From the NCBI GenBank assembly GCA_002347705.1, contig DDWY01000017.1, positions 2,753 to 66,752 on the forward strand: 64,000 nt of DNA, read 5' to 3'. The notes beneath the pieces were generated by a model. It was given only the letters and a program-made list of their open reading frames with translations. It was not told the origin of the DNA and made no database searches. The stretch's first letter is position 1. The number at the start of each line of letters is the position of its first letter. Source of the DNA: Anaerolineaceae bacterium UBA2274. GTDB taxonomy: Bacteria > Chloroflexota > Anaerolineae > Anaerolineales > Anaerolineaceae. Positions 25,286 through 33,127 of the stretch are shown here, piece after piece. Made by a program: the position numbers and the translations under genes.

Positions 25286-25951
25286 ATGGAACAGTCTTCA
25301 ACCATTCAAAAAGCAATAAAAAGCACCAATCTTACGGCGCTTGTCTTAGCCGCAATCGCCATTCTGCTTTTAGCCCTCCTGGTGGCTTTCAATATTAAAC
25401 CACTCTACAATCACTTTACGGGACCTTTTGAGGTTAGCAGCGAGGAGTTGATTTCGTATCAAGGTCCACAGGACACTTTCCGCACTTATGTGACGACCTA
25501 TCCAATTATGGCTCTGGACACCAGCTATTACTTGTTTGAAAAATTGGATAATGGCACTGAATTTATTAGCCATTCTTATTATGCGCTGCTGTTTGATGAC
25601 CGGCTTTTGTTGGCAAAGTTCCCTGGTTCCGGGAGAGGCGATGACCTTCAACCAGGACCTGTGACTGGCAAAATTGTCAGGTTGACGAATGAAGAAAAAT
25701 TTCAGGTTTTACAGGCTCTCAAAGAGGAATATCCTAATCTCAAAGAGGTCTTTTTGCCTTACCTTTTGGACACAACAGCGGATAGCGGGTCAGTTTGGCT
25801 CCCAATCGTCGGCATCGCTATCCTTTTTGTCCTTTCCGTCTTGAGCCTGGTCAACCTCATCCGCTGCTCTAACGACTCCTCAAAGCATCCGATTGAAAGC
25901 GTAATCTCAAACCCTGACGACTGGCAGCAAACCCCCAACGTACCGATGTAG
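25286..25951 (+). CDS. Membrane protein of unknown function, 221 aa
   Basis: Two transmembrane helices bracket the protein: ALVLAAIAILLLALLVAF (about 18-35) and WLPIVGIAILFVLSVLSLV (about 172-190). The ~130-residue loop between them has a segment SYYALLFDDRLLLAKFPG that looks like a folded beta domain. A GGGAGGAG ribosome site precedes ATG 25286. No family is recognised. The topology suggests an extracytoplasmic sensor-like or accessory domain. It stands divergent from the protease and shows no operon partner. Confidence 0.75.
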   Translation: MEQSSTIQKAIKSTNLTALVLAAIAILLLALLVAFNIKPLYNHFTGPFEVSSEELISYQGPQDTFRTYVTTYPIMALDTSYYLFEKLDNGTEFISHSYYALLFDDRLLLAKFPGSGRGDDLQPGPVTGKIVRLTNEEKFQVLQALKEEYPNLKEVFLPYLLDTTADSGSVWLPIVGIAILFVLSVLSLVNLIRCSNDSSKHPIESVISNPDDWQQTPNVPM

Positions 25952-25989
25952 GAGCATGCCATTGCTAAGCCTCGCCCTTCCCTGAATCT

Positions 25990-26042
25990 TGTAAACAATC
26001 ACCCCGGAGAATGTGTAGATAATCATAATTATCTAAACACCC
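25990..26042. other. IS21-type end-like sequence without an IS
   Basis: TGTAAACAATCACCCC is followed by TGTGTAGATAATCAT and a TAGATAAT/ATTATCTA dyad. The same 16-mer is at 52192-52207, again followed by a second GTAAACAATCA. Repeated motifs of this kind mark the ends of IS21-family elements as I recall them. No transposase gene is present. Confidence 0.35.
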
Positions 26043-26058
26043 CAAGGTTACCCTGGGC

Positions 26059-26078
26059 GGGCATGGCATGCCATGCCC
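26059..26078. repeat. 20-bp perfect REP-like palindrome
   Basis: GGGCATGGCATGCCATGCCC, followed by CCTAC as in the other REP types here. It lies in the 238-bp gap between the membrane protein and the lipoprotein gene. Confidence 0.75.
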
Positions 26079-26189
26079 CTACCTCAGGAATTTTGTTCTC
26101 GCCGGCTTGTTGCGTGCGAAGACACGTTCAAAAATTTGGTAGGGTTGATGCACGCGTCAACCAAGAAGTTATGGAACGGGAAGGCTCAG

Positions 26190-26834
26190 CTAATTCCAGT
26201 TAATAGTCGGGTCGAGTGGCCAACCAAGTGCTTCCGGGTCGGTACCATACCAATCATTCGGGTCAACGTTGGTGGTTTCCATTCCCGCTTTGACTTCGAC
26301 GGCGACCAATGTGTGATCCGTGCAACTCTCCAGGTAGCCGCAAGTGACGAAATTGGAATATGCCGCGTAAAAGGTTCGGGTAGGATTCTCAATCAGATAA
26401 GCCAGCACATGATACTTGCCCACCGGCAGTGCTTCAAACCGGTAATTCATCTGGTTCAGCACCGTATTTTGCCAATAATACTCACCTGTCAGGATATTAA
26501 ATGCCACAACCCTTAGCGGTGGCACCATTTCCGAGGGATAACCCAGTCTCCCCGAAACGCTTCCGGTGGCTTGGACAGTCGCTGTCGGTACAGGTGTCTC
26601 AGTAGGTGTAAGCGGTGTTGAAGTGGGCTCGGGCGTCGGGCAGACCGGACATGTCGCTGTTGGTTGTGCTAATAGCGTTTCTAAAGAGGTTATTTGGTCT
26701 GCCTGAATTGTTGATTGAACATTAACAGCTACCAATGTTGCCCGCAGTTCGGCTTCAACGTTGGTATTCTGAGGAGTGACGCAGGCGCTCAGCGTCACAA
26801 GAAGAATAATCACAGCAAAAAGGATTCGTTTCAT
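26190..26834 (-). CDS. Lipoprotein of unknown function with Pro/Thr linker, 214 aa
   Basis: The signal peptide ends TLSACV (lipid Cys about 17-18). A short coiled-coil-like stretch follows (VEAELRATLVAVNVQSTIQ), then a Pro/Thr-rich linker containing CPVCPTPEPTSTPLTPTETP. The C-terminal ~110 residues (SVSGRLGYPSEMVPPLRVVA onward) resemble carboxypeptidase-regulatory/SpaA-type beta sandwiches, which is an inference from the G-x-V-x-G start and the LPVGKYHVLAYL turn. ATG 26834 is chosen for GAGAGGAG just upstream; the frame extends further without support. Confidence 0.8.
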   Translation of the reverse strand: MKRILFAVIILLVTLSACVTPQNTNVEAELRATLVAVNVQSTIQADQITSLETLLAQPTATCPVCPTPEPTSTPLTPTETPVPTATVQATGSVSGRLGYPSEMVPPLRVVAFNILTGEYYWQNTVLNQMNYRFEALPVGKYHVLAYLIENPTRTFYAAYSNFVTCGYLESCTDHTLVAVEVKAGMETTNVDPNDWYGTDPEALGWPLDPTINWN

Positions 26835-27006
26835 GGGTCTCCTCTCAATCGGGACAGGTTGTATGTGATTATACAATCTCAAAGCTTTCATAAAAGCCAT
26901 TGATTAAGGTTTTAAAGAATTGACTGCTTGCCCCTCTACTACTCCTATTATTCATCTCCGCAGTAGCAACCTTTTCCGCTGCCATCGAAATTTCCACTAA
27001 ATCGCT

Positions 27007-27012
27007 TATACT
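27007..27012 (+). promoter_or_regulatory. -10 box of xseA-xseB (leaderless type)
   Basis: TATACT ends 6 nt before the ATG of xseA. There is no Shine-Dalgarno site between the box and the start codon. Confidence 0.5.
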
Positions 27013-27018
27013 TTACCC

Positions 27019-28251
27019 ATGCTTGAATTTGACTTTCCGCCGCTCCAACCAATGATCTTCACCGTCACCTCCCTCAGCAACTATCTGCGCGAGGTACTTG
27101 AGTCGGACGAAATCCTGCGCGACGTCTGGGTTCGGGGAGAGATTTCCAACTTGAGCCAGCCGCGTTCCGGGCATCTTTATTTCACCCTCAAAGACAGCGA
27201 AGCACAACTGCGCTGCGTGATGTGGAAGAGCCAGACCTTCCGCCTGCGTTTCAACCCCAAGGATGGCCTGAGCGTGGAAGCCCACGGCGCCATGAGCCTT
27301 TATCCAGCTGGGGGGCAGGTGCAGCTTTACATCGACCAAATGCAGCCGGTTGGGGAAGGTCAGCTCTACCAGGAATTTCTGCGCCTCAAAGCCCGCCTTG
27401 AAGAAGAGGGGCTCTTTGCGTCCGAACTGAAGCGCCCGCTGCCGCAATTCCCGCGACACATCGGCGTCATCACCTCCGCCAGCGGAGCTGCCCTGCAGGA
27501 CATTCTGAACACCCTGCGCCGGCGCCTGCCGCTGGTGCGCGTCACGCTTGCCCCGACCCCTGTTCAGGGTGCTGAAGCCCCTGCCGGCATAGTCAGCGCT
27601 TTTCAGTCGCTCAAGACTCTGCCCGATCTGGACCTGATCATCCTTGCCCGCGGTGGCGGCTCGATTGAGGATTTGTGGTCATTCAATGATGAAGCCGTCG
27701 CTTACGCCATCCGCGCCTCGCACGTGCCAGTCATCTCGGGCGTGGGGCACGAAACGGACTTCACCATCGCCGATTTCGCAGCCGACCTGCGCGCCCCCAC
27801 CCCCACAGCCGCAGCCGAACTTGCTACCCCGATTACCAGTGCTGACCTGGCAGCGGAGCTTCTCGCCATCCGACAAAATCTGAACCTCAACCTCAAAACC
27901 AGGTTGAGCAATTTGCGTCAGGACTTGCTGCTTGCAGAAAACCGCTTGCAGCGTCACTCTCCGGCACAGCGAGTGCGCACTTACCTTCAATCTCAGGACG
28001 AAACACGCGAGCGTCTCGAGCGCGCCATGCGCCACTATCTTGCCGAGCGTCAGCTCAAACTGCAAAACCAGCTTGCCCGCCTGGAAAGCGTGAGCCCAAT
28101 GGCAGTGCTCAGGCGCGGCTTTGCCATCGTCAGCGACGCCCAGACCCACCAACTGATTTCGCGCCGCGATCAGACCAATCCAAACCAATCCATCCAGATC
28201 CAGTTGAGCGATGGCAAAATTGCCGCAACTATCTCAGGAGATAACTCATGA
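27019..28251 (+). CDS. xseA: Exodeoxyribonuclease VII large subunit, 410 aa
   Basis: The N-terminal OB-fold (about 8-105) contains the ssDNA-binding segment VRGEISNLSQPRSGHLYFTL. The catalytic domain has GVITSASGAALQDI, the ARGGGSIEDLWSFNDE block and GHETDFTIADFAADLRAPTP, which are the conserved nuclease motifs of XseA. A coiled-coil region (about 280-345) and a short C-terminal strand follow. The enzyme degrades single-stranded DNA in both directions with many small subunits per large one. xseB overlaps by 4 nt (ATGA). Confidence 0.97.
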   Translation: MLEFDFPPLQPMIFTVTSLSNYLREVLESDEILRDVWVRGEISNLSQPRSGHLYFTLKDSEAQLRCVMWKSQTFRLRFNPKDGLSVEAHGAMSLYPAGGQVQLYIDQMQPVGEGQLYQEFLRLKARLEEEGLFASELKRPLPQFPRHIGVITSASGAALQDILNTLRRRLPLVRVTLAPTPVQGAEAPAGIVSAFQSLKTLPDLDLIILARGGGSIEDLWSFNDEAVAYAIRASHVPVISGVGHETDFTIADFAADLRAPTPTAAAELATPITSADLAAELLAIRQNLNLNLKTRLSNLRQDLLLAENRLQRHSPAQRVRTYLQSQDETRERLERAMRHYLAERQLKLQNQLARLESVSPMAVLRRGFAIVSDAQTHQLISRRDQTNPNQSIQIQLSDGKIAATISGDNS

Positions 28252-28469
28252 CCGACCAATCCACACCCAGTTTTGAAACTGCCTTTGCCTCCCTGCAGCA
28301 GATCATCACCCAGCTCGAAAATACTGAACTGCCGCTGGAGGAAGCACTGAAACTGTATGAAGAAGGCAAACGCCTGAGCGACATCTGCAGCCAACTGCTG
28401 GAGACCGCTCAATTACGCGTGGAAACGCTTAGCTCGACCACTTCATCCGTGGATGGTGAGTCGGCGTGA
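28248..28469 (+). CDS. xseB: Exodeoxyribonuclease VII small subunit, 73 aa
   Basis: A helical protein with the XseB pattern FETAFASLQQIITQLENTELPLEEALKLYEEG and a following helix to about 62. It binds the coiled coil of XseA. The start overlaps the xseA stop (ATGA), and the end overlaps the next gene (GTGA), so three genes are translationally coupled. Confidence 0.96.
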   Translation: MTDQSTPSFETAFASLQQIITQLENTELPLEEALKLYEEGKRLSDICSQLLETAQLRVETLSSTTSSVDGESA

Positions 28470-28933
28470 ACTTTTTAAGTTTCTTCACCAATCCGGTTGG
28501 TATCTCAACCATGCTTAGCTGGATCCTGGCACAGTTGATCAAAGTGCCGGTTGAGTACCTGCGCTACAAACGCTGGGACTGGACGCTGCTGTTGAACGCC
28601 GGAGGTATGCCCTCTTCGCACTCCGCGCTGATGACCGCCGTTGCGACTTCCATAGGACTAAACGCGGGTTGGGACAGCCCGATGTTCGCCCTGGCACTCG
28701 CGATTGCTGGTATCGTGGTATACGATGCAACAGGGGTCCGCCGCCAGGCAGGCTTGCATGCTGAACGCATCAATCAGATTGTGCGCGAGCTGCTGCATTT
28801 GAAGAAACTGGAGGAGGACCAGGTCTCCTACCTGCGGGAAATCATCGGTCACACTCCTGGCGAAGCCGTCGCGGGTGTGTTTTGTGGGATAGTGATTGCT
28901 TTCGCGGTGCAGTGGATCATGGTTTGGCGCTGA
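28466..28933 (+). CDS. Divergent PAP2 / DUF212 family membrane protein (YuiD-like), 155 aa
   Basis: Hydrophobic helices alternate with the conserved block NAGGMPSSHSALMTAVATSIG (about 45-65), YDATGVRRQAGLHAERINQI, and a C-terminal GHTPGEAVAGVFCGIVIA. SSHS and the later HTP match the phosphatase-like motifs of the DUF212/acid phosphatase-VanZ-like family. Function is unproven in the family. The start is GTG 28466, overlapping the xseB stop; the pairing with xseAB is probably positional only. Confidence 0.9.
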   Translation: MNFLSFFTNPVGISTMLSWILAQLIKVPVEYLRYKRWDWTLLLNAGGMPSSHSALMTAVATSIGLNAGWDSPMFALALAIAGIVVYDATGVRRQAGLHAERINQIVRELLHLKKLEEDQVSYLREIIGHTPGEAVAGVFCGIVIAFAVQWIMVWR

Positions 28934-30332
28934 TGCTGTTAGTTAGTTGCCATTGCGAGCATCCTTTGCGTCACGCAGGGTACTATTTCGTAAGCAATCT
29001 AAACTGATGACGGCTTCAGTCCTTGCGAATCCTTTTTTAATCTGTCATTGCGAGCGGTTTCTGACATTGCAAGCGCAGCGAAGCAATCTAAACTGTAGGC
29101 GCACCGTAAAGGTCAGTCTTTAGATAGATACCGCAATATTCCCGCAACTTCCCAGATTTGAGATTGCCGCGACCTTTGCCAAATCTCTACCCTTTTCATC
29201 CATCACATCCTGTTGGCAAAGGTCTCGCAATGACAGGCGAGGGGTTATTGTCATTGGAAACGCAGCGAAGCAATCTAAACTGTAGACGTTTTCTGTCATT
29301 GCGAGCCTCTTTTGCGAAGCAATCTAAAATGATAACCCTCGACAAAATTCAACCATTGGATAGATACCGCAATATTTCTGCAACTTCCCAGATTTGAGAT
29401 TGCCGCGACCTTTGCCAAAGCACCACCCCTTTAACCTATCGTCCTACTGGCAAAGATCTCGCAATAACAGGTGTGTGGTTTTCTGTCATTGCAAGCGAAG
29501 CAATTTAAAATGCGGGCGGTTTCTGTCATTGCGAGCGCAGCGAAGCAATCTAAACTGTAGGCGCACCGTAAAGGTCAGTCTTTAGATAGATACCGCAATA
29601 TTCCCGCAACTTCCCAGATTTGAGATTGCCGCGACCTTTGCCAAAGCATCACCCATTTCAACTCTATCATCCTGCTGGCAAAGGTCTCGCAATGACAGGT
29701 TAGCGATACCCGCATCAACCATCTCAACATCCGGACAAAGGTCTCGCAATGACAGGCGAAGGGTTATTGTCATTGCGAGCGAAGCAATCTAAACTGTAGG
29801 CGCACCGTAAAGGTCAGTCTTTGGATCGATACCGCAATAATCCCGCAACTTCCCAGATTTGAGATTGCCACGACCGTTGCCAAAGCACTGCCTTTTTCAT
29901 CCATTACTTCCTGCTGGCAAAGGTCTCGCAATGACAGGTATGTGGCAGGCATGACTATCAGCCTTCGGTGAGTTTTACTGTGATCGCGAACCTCTTTTGC
30001 TAAGCAATCTAAAATGCAGGCGGCTACTGTCATCGCGAGCCTCTTTTGCGAAGCAATCTAAATTATTGGCACATCACGAAACTTAACCACTGGATAGATA
30101 CCGCAATGTTCCCTCAACTTCCCAGATTTGAGATTGCCACGACCTTTGCCAAAGCACCACCCCCTCAACCTTCACAGCCTATGGGCAAAGGTCTCGCAAT
30201 GACAGGTGTGTGTTACCTGCATCGACCATCTCAACATCCAGACAAAAGCCTCCCAATGACAGGTGTGTATTATCCGCATCAAGCATCATAGCCTGCTGGC
30301 AAAGGTCTCACAATACCAGCTACATGTTATTG
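28934..30332. repeat. Repeat array: five ~175-bp units bounded by inverted repeats
   Basis: No gene is credible here. Units lie at 29061-29236, 29293-29470, 29523-29698, 29768-29937 and 30027-30205. Each opens with a version of CTGTCATTGCGAG followed by GCGAAGCAATCTAAA and closes with GGCAAAGGTCTCGCAATGACAG, the inverted match. The middle holds CAACTTCCCAGATTTGAGAT and GACCTTTGCCAAAGC. Units 1 and 3 are almost identical over more than 100 bp. Partial units fill the rest. Confidence 0.85.
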
Positions 30333-31208
30333 CTAATCACCCAAATCCAGGTAAATCACACCCAGGGCATAGCCGAGCTTGGAAGGGCTCCGCAGGGCTG
30401 CCCGCTGAAGGCTCGTCTGCTGGGGATAATCTGCTTTCCGCCGGAAGCGCCTGCCGAAGATACGCTCCATAGCCTGAGTGTCATCCCCCGTTTGACTGAT
30501 CACATCAAAATTCTTTACAAAACCCAAAATCCGGCTGTCAGAAGGAAGCAGATCCTTCAAACCTGAGTGCAACAACCACGAATAGCACACCATCGCCCGG
30601 AATTGCGTCCCTGGGAAAACATCTTCAAAGAAACCACTTGCCATCTGCAGCGACTCAGCCACACGCTCCTGCGCCAGATCTGCCCCGTGTTGGATGTGCA
30701 CATTCAACACGGGCACGCCCGCCGGCAGCCTGGATTTCTGAGAATCAGTAACCACAAAAAACGGACTTCCGTTCTTGTGGCTTTCCAAGTAAAACATCTT
30801 GGTCGGCTGATACTGCAGCACACCCAGCTTGAAAATCTGCACGCTTATCAAATGCCGCAGCCAGATGCAATCCGCGCGGCTCAGTCCGATTTTGGCGGTT
30901 TGTTGGTAAAACAAGCGCTGCCGCAAGGTAACATCGCTGAATGTATCTGTTATTATCCCCGCTGGAACACCAAGAGCCTCATACTCGCCCCGAATCTCAG
31001 CCAACTTCCAGACGAGCACCGCCAACCTGCCCAGCGGATGCAAGCGGCAGATTGGAAAGTCCGGTACTTCGCCCTCGTAAGCGCTCTCCGCCAAGGCCAC
31101 CATCTGGCGCAAGTGCCGCTGAGCGTAGCCAATGACCGATGCATCAGCCTCCTCGCCTAAAGCAAGGCTTGCTAATTCTTTCTGGAAAGCGAGAGGGAGC
31201 TCAACCAT
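30333..31208 (-). CDS. Acyltransferase-domain protein with GNAT_C-type C-terminus, 291 aa
   Basis: The C-terminal half reads VPVLNVHIQHGADL, then FFEDVFPGTQFRAMVCYSWLLHSGLKDLLP, and closes with FGRRFRR. This pattern (H-I-x, the FPxxxxRxxxCxSWLL stretch) matches proteins annotated as acyltransferase domain-containing (GNAT_C/NAT_N families), whose substrates are unknown. The N-terminal ~120 residues are helical. ATG 31208 is preferred to the TTG at 31289 because the extension runs into non-coding repeats; its ribosome site is weak. It is flanked by the repeat array and a REP palindrome. Confidence 0.75.
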   Translation of the reverse strand: MVELPLAFQKELASLALGEEADASVIGYAQRHLRQMVALAESAYEGEVPDFPICRLHPLGRLAVLVWKLAEIRGEYEALGVPAGIITDTFSDVTLRQRLFYQQTAKIGLSRADCIWLRHLISVQIFKLGVLQYQPTKMFYLESHKNGSPFFVVTDSQKSRLPAGVPVLNVHIQHGADLAQERVAESLQMASGFFEDVFPGTQFRAMVCYSWLLHSGLKDLLPSDSRILGFVKNFDVISQTGDDTQAMERIFGRRFRRKADYPQQTSLQRAALRSPSKLGYALGVIYLDLGD

Positions 31209-31299
31209 TCTTGCCAGACAAGGTTGATTTCTTACATTTTTCAGGGCAGACACAGGGGTCTGCCCCCACGAAAGCCACCTCTCCCTCAACCCCCCAGTT

Positions 31300-31325
31300 G
31301 TAGGGGTAACCCCCCGTGGTTACCC
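31300..31325. repeat. REP-like palindrome, GGTAACC type
   Basis: 26 bp, beginning GTAGGGGTAACC and ending GGTTACCC, the same length and arms as 2681-2706. It stands between the acyltransferase and murJ genes. Confidence 0.8.
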
Positions 31326-31445
31326 GTGTAGACAGCATAGACAGGGTGGCCTTTACGACCCAAGAAAATCTGCTTGAAAGATAAAAGGAAATGCTCACAC
31401 AAACGCCATATAAGCCTTCATTGTTCAACCATTTGATGCGAATAC

Positions 31446-31459
31446 TGACCAACTGGTCA
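31446..31459. promoter_or_regulatory. Operator-like palindrome TGACCA-AC-TGGTCA
   Basis: TGACCAACTGGTCA is a perfect dyad with a 2-bp centre, extended by C/G on each side. It sits just past the murJ stop and upstream of the acyltransferase gene, with GACC/GGTC arms like the tetR palindrome at 2615. Confidence 0.35.
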
Positions 31460-31474
31460 GATTTTGCAATACTT

Positions 31475-33127
31475 TCAGCCTTTTTCAGCCAGCTTGCCTT
31501 TTATTTTCAATAAGATTGCATCCAACTCCGGCACTTTCAACAGCTTCAGCATCACGCCGTAAACCAGCACCCCCAACATAACTCCCACAGCTAACACCAA
31601 CAATTTGTTTAAGTTCCCGAACAGTGTCATCCATCCGAACAGCACCAAGCCCATCATAATGCTGCCAGTTAGAGCCAGCGCACCAGTCCGCAAGATTTGC
31701 TTCCCACCAACTCCATGTAAGCGCCGGCGCATGATCGCAAACAAAACCAGGCATTCCACCGCGGTGGCTGTAGTGTTTGCCAGCGCCAGACCTCCCAAAG
31801 GCAGCCAGCCTATCTGGCTGAAAAGCCGGGAGAAGAAAAAGGAAAGCAGAATGTTGCCCGTCATCGCCGCGACCCCAACCAGAACCGGGGTTTTGGTGTC
31901 GTGCATGGCGTAAAAAGCGCGGCTCAACACTTCCACCAGGCTGTGCCCGGTCAGCCCAAGGGCATACCAGAGCAGCGCCCAGGCAACCATCTGGGTGGAT
32001 GTGGCATCGAAGCTGCCGCGTTCGTACAAAACCCGCACCAGTGGCACACGCAGAAAGACAAGCCCAATCGTAGCAGGCAGTGCCAACAGAAGCATAACAC
32101 GCACAATGCTTGAAAGAGTCTGGCGAAAGTCCTCAAATTTTCCCAGTTCCACCTGCGCTGAGAGCGTCGGCAGCGAAGCCGTGCCAGCGGACTGCGCAAT
32201 CGCCGCCTGAGGCATCAACATCAGTGTAAACGCCCAGGTGAGCGCACTTGCGGATCCTGCCCCAAGCGAGAGGCTAATGATGGTGTTTGCAACAAAATTC
32301 AACTGCACGATGCCTGCCCCAAAAATCCGCGGCAGCATCAGGCGCAGCACTTTGCGCACCGGATCGTCCCTGAAACCTGCTGCCAATTCGTAATTACGGG
32401 CAGGCAGGCGCAAGAGCGCCGGCAATTGCAGCAACAAATGCCCGGCTGCGCCAATCACGGTGCCGATCGCGAGGCGCTCGATTCCCCAGGAGGCTGGCAG
32501 CAGCCATACCCCCAGGATGATGCCAAAAGAATAGGCTGCAGGTGCCAACGCCGGCCAAAGGAAGACCTGGTGGGCGTTCAGCATGCCCATCACCAAACCG
32601 CTGATCCCAAAAATGATCACCGTTGGCAGCATGATGCGCAGCAGGCGAGCCGTCTCAGCCACTTGCGCGGCGTTCGATTCCGGCACAAGCGCGAACAATC
32701 CGCGCTCAACCAAAAATGGCGCAAATATCCACATCAGGGTTGAAGCCAAAATCAGGACGATCAAAACCGAGTTCACCACCCCCGAAGCCAAGCGCCAGGC
32801 GCCTTTTTGATCCTTACGCGTCAAGTAACCTGTAAACATCGGGATAAAAGCTGAACCCAGAGCGCCCCCAGCCGTAAGGTTGAAGAGCAGCTCGGTCACG
32901 CGGTTGGCAGCGTTGAACGAATCGAGGGAAACACTGGTGCCAAAAGCATGCGAAACAACCATGCCGCGTACTATCCCCACCATCGTGCTAAGAATATAAG
33001 CAATCATCACGATTCCAGCCGCGCGCGCAATCTGCCGCCCAGCCTGAGCACTCCCAGTGTCGCTTAGATCCAAGGGCTTTTGGAGTTTTTCAGGATTATT
33101 CACGCCCAGCATCCTTATTTTCTTCAT
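31475..33127 (-). CDS. murJ: Lipid II flippase MurJ, 550 aa
   Basis: Fourteen hydrophobic helices of the MOP/MATE-like fold. Signature segments include ILSTMVGIVRGMVVSHAFGT in helix 1, RVTELLFNLTAGGALGSAFIP in helix 2 (the MurJ motif with the functional Arg), and LLWYALGLTGHSLVEVLSRAFYA. The protein moves lipid-linked peptidoglycan precursor across the membrane. ATG 33127 has GAGG about 10 nt upstream; ATG 33112 is an alternative. The start lies inside the end of the MazG-type gene (32-nt overlap), so coupling is likely. Confidence 0.93.
   Translation of the reverse strand: MKKIRMLGVNNPEKLQKPLDLSDTGSAQAGRQIARAAGIVMIAYILSTMVGIVRGMVVSHAFGTSVSLDSFNAANRVTELLFNLTAGGALGSAFIPMFTGYLTRKDQKGAWRLASGVVNSVLIVLILASTLMWIFAPFLVERGLFALVPESNAAQVAETARLLRIMLPTVIIFGISGLVMGMLNAHQVFLWPALAPAAYSFGIILGVWLLPASWGIERLAIGTVIGAAGHLLLQLPALLRLPARNYELAAGFRDDPVRKVLRLMLPRIFGAGIVQLNFVANTIISLSLGAGSASALTWAFTLMLMPQAAIAQSAGTASLPTLSAQVELGKFEDFRQTLSSIVRVMLLLALPATIGLVFLRVPLVRVLYERGSFDATSTQMVAWALLWYALGLTGHSLVEVLSRAFYAMHDTKTPVLVGVAAMTGNILLSFFFSRLFSQIGWLPLGGLALANTTATAVECLVLFAIMRRRLHGVGGKQILRTGALALTGSIMMGLVLFGWMTLFGNLNKLLVLAVGVMLGVLVYGVMLKLLKVPELDAILLKIKGKLAEKG

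Noticed and set aside
29158..30291. Several open frames of 60-118 aa with SLRAQRSNL / RLPRPLPK-type peptides
   Set aside because: They are translations of the CTGTCATTGCGAG repeat units in different frames; no ribosome sites, and the peptides repeat with the DNA.
28934..30332. CRISPR array
   Set aside because: The repeats are ~175 bp units with inverted ends and diverged middles, not 25-40 bp repeats with unique spacers; no cas genes are present.
31201..31452. 83-aa minus-strand frame between murJ and the acyltransferase gene
   Set aside because: Runs through the REP palindrome and overlaps the acyltransferase start; composition is non-coding.
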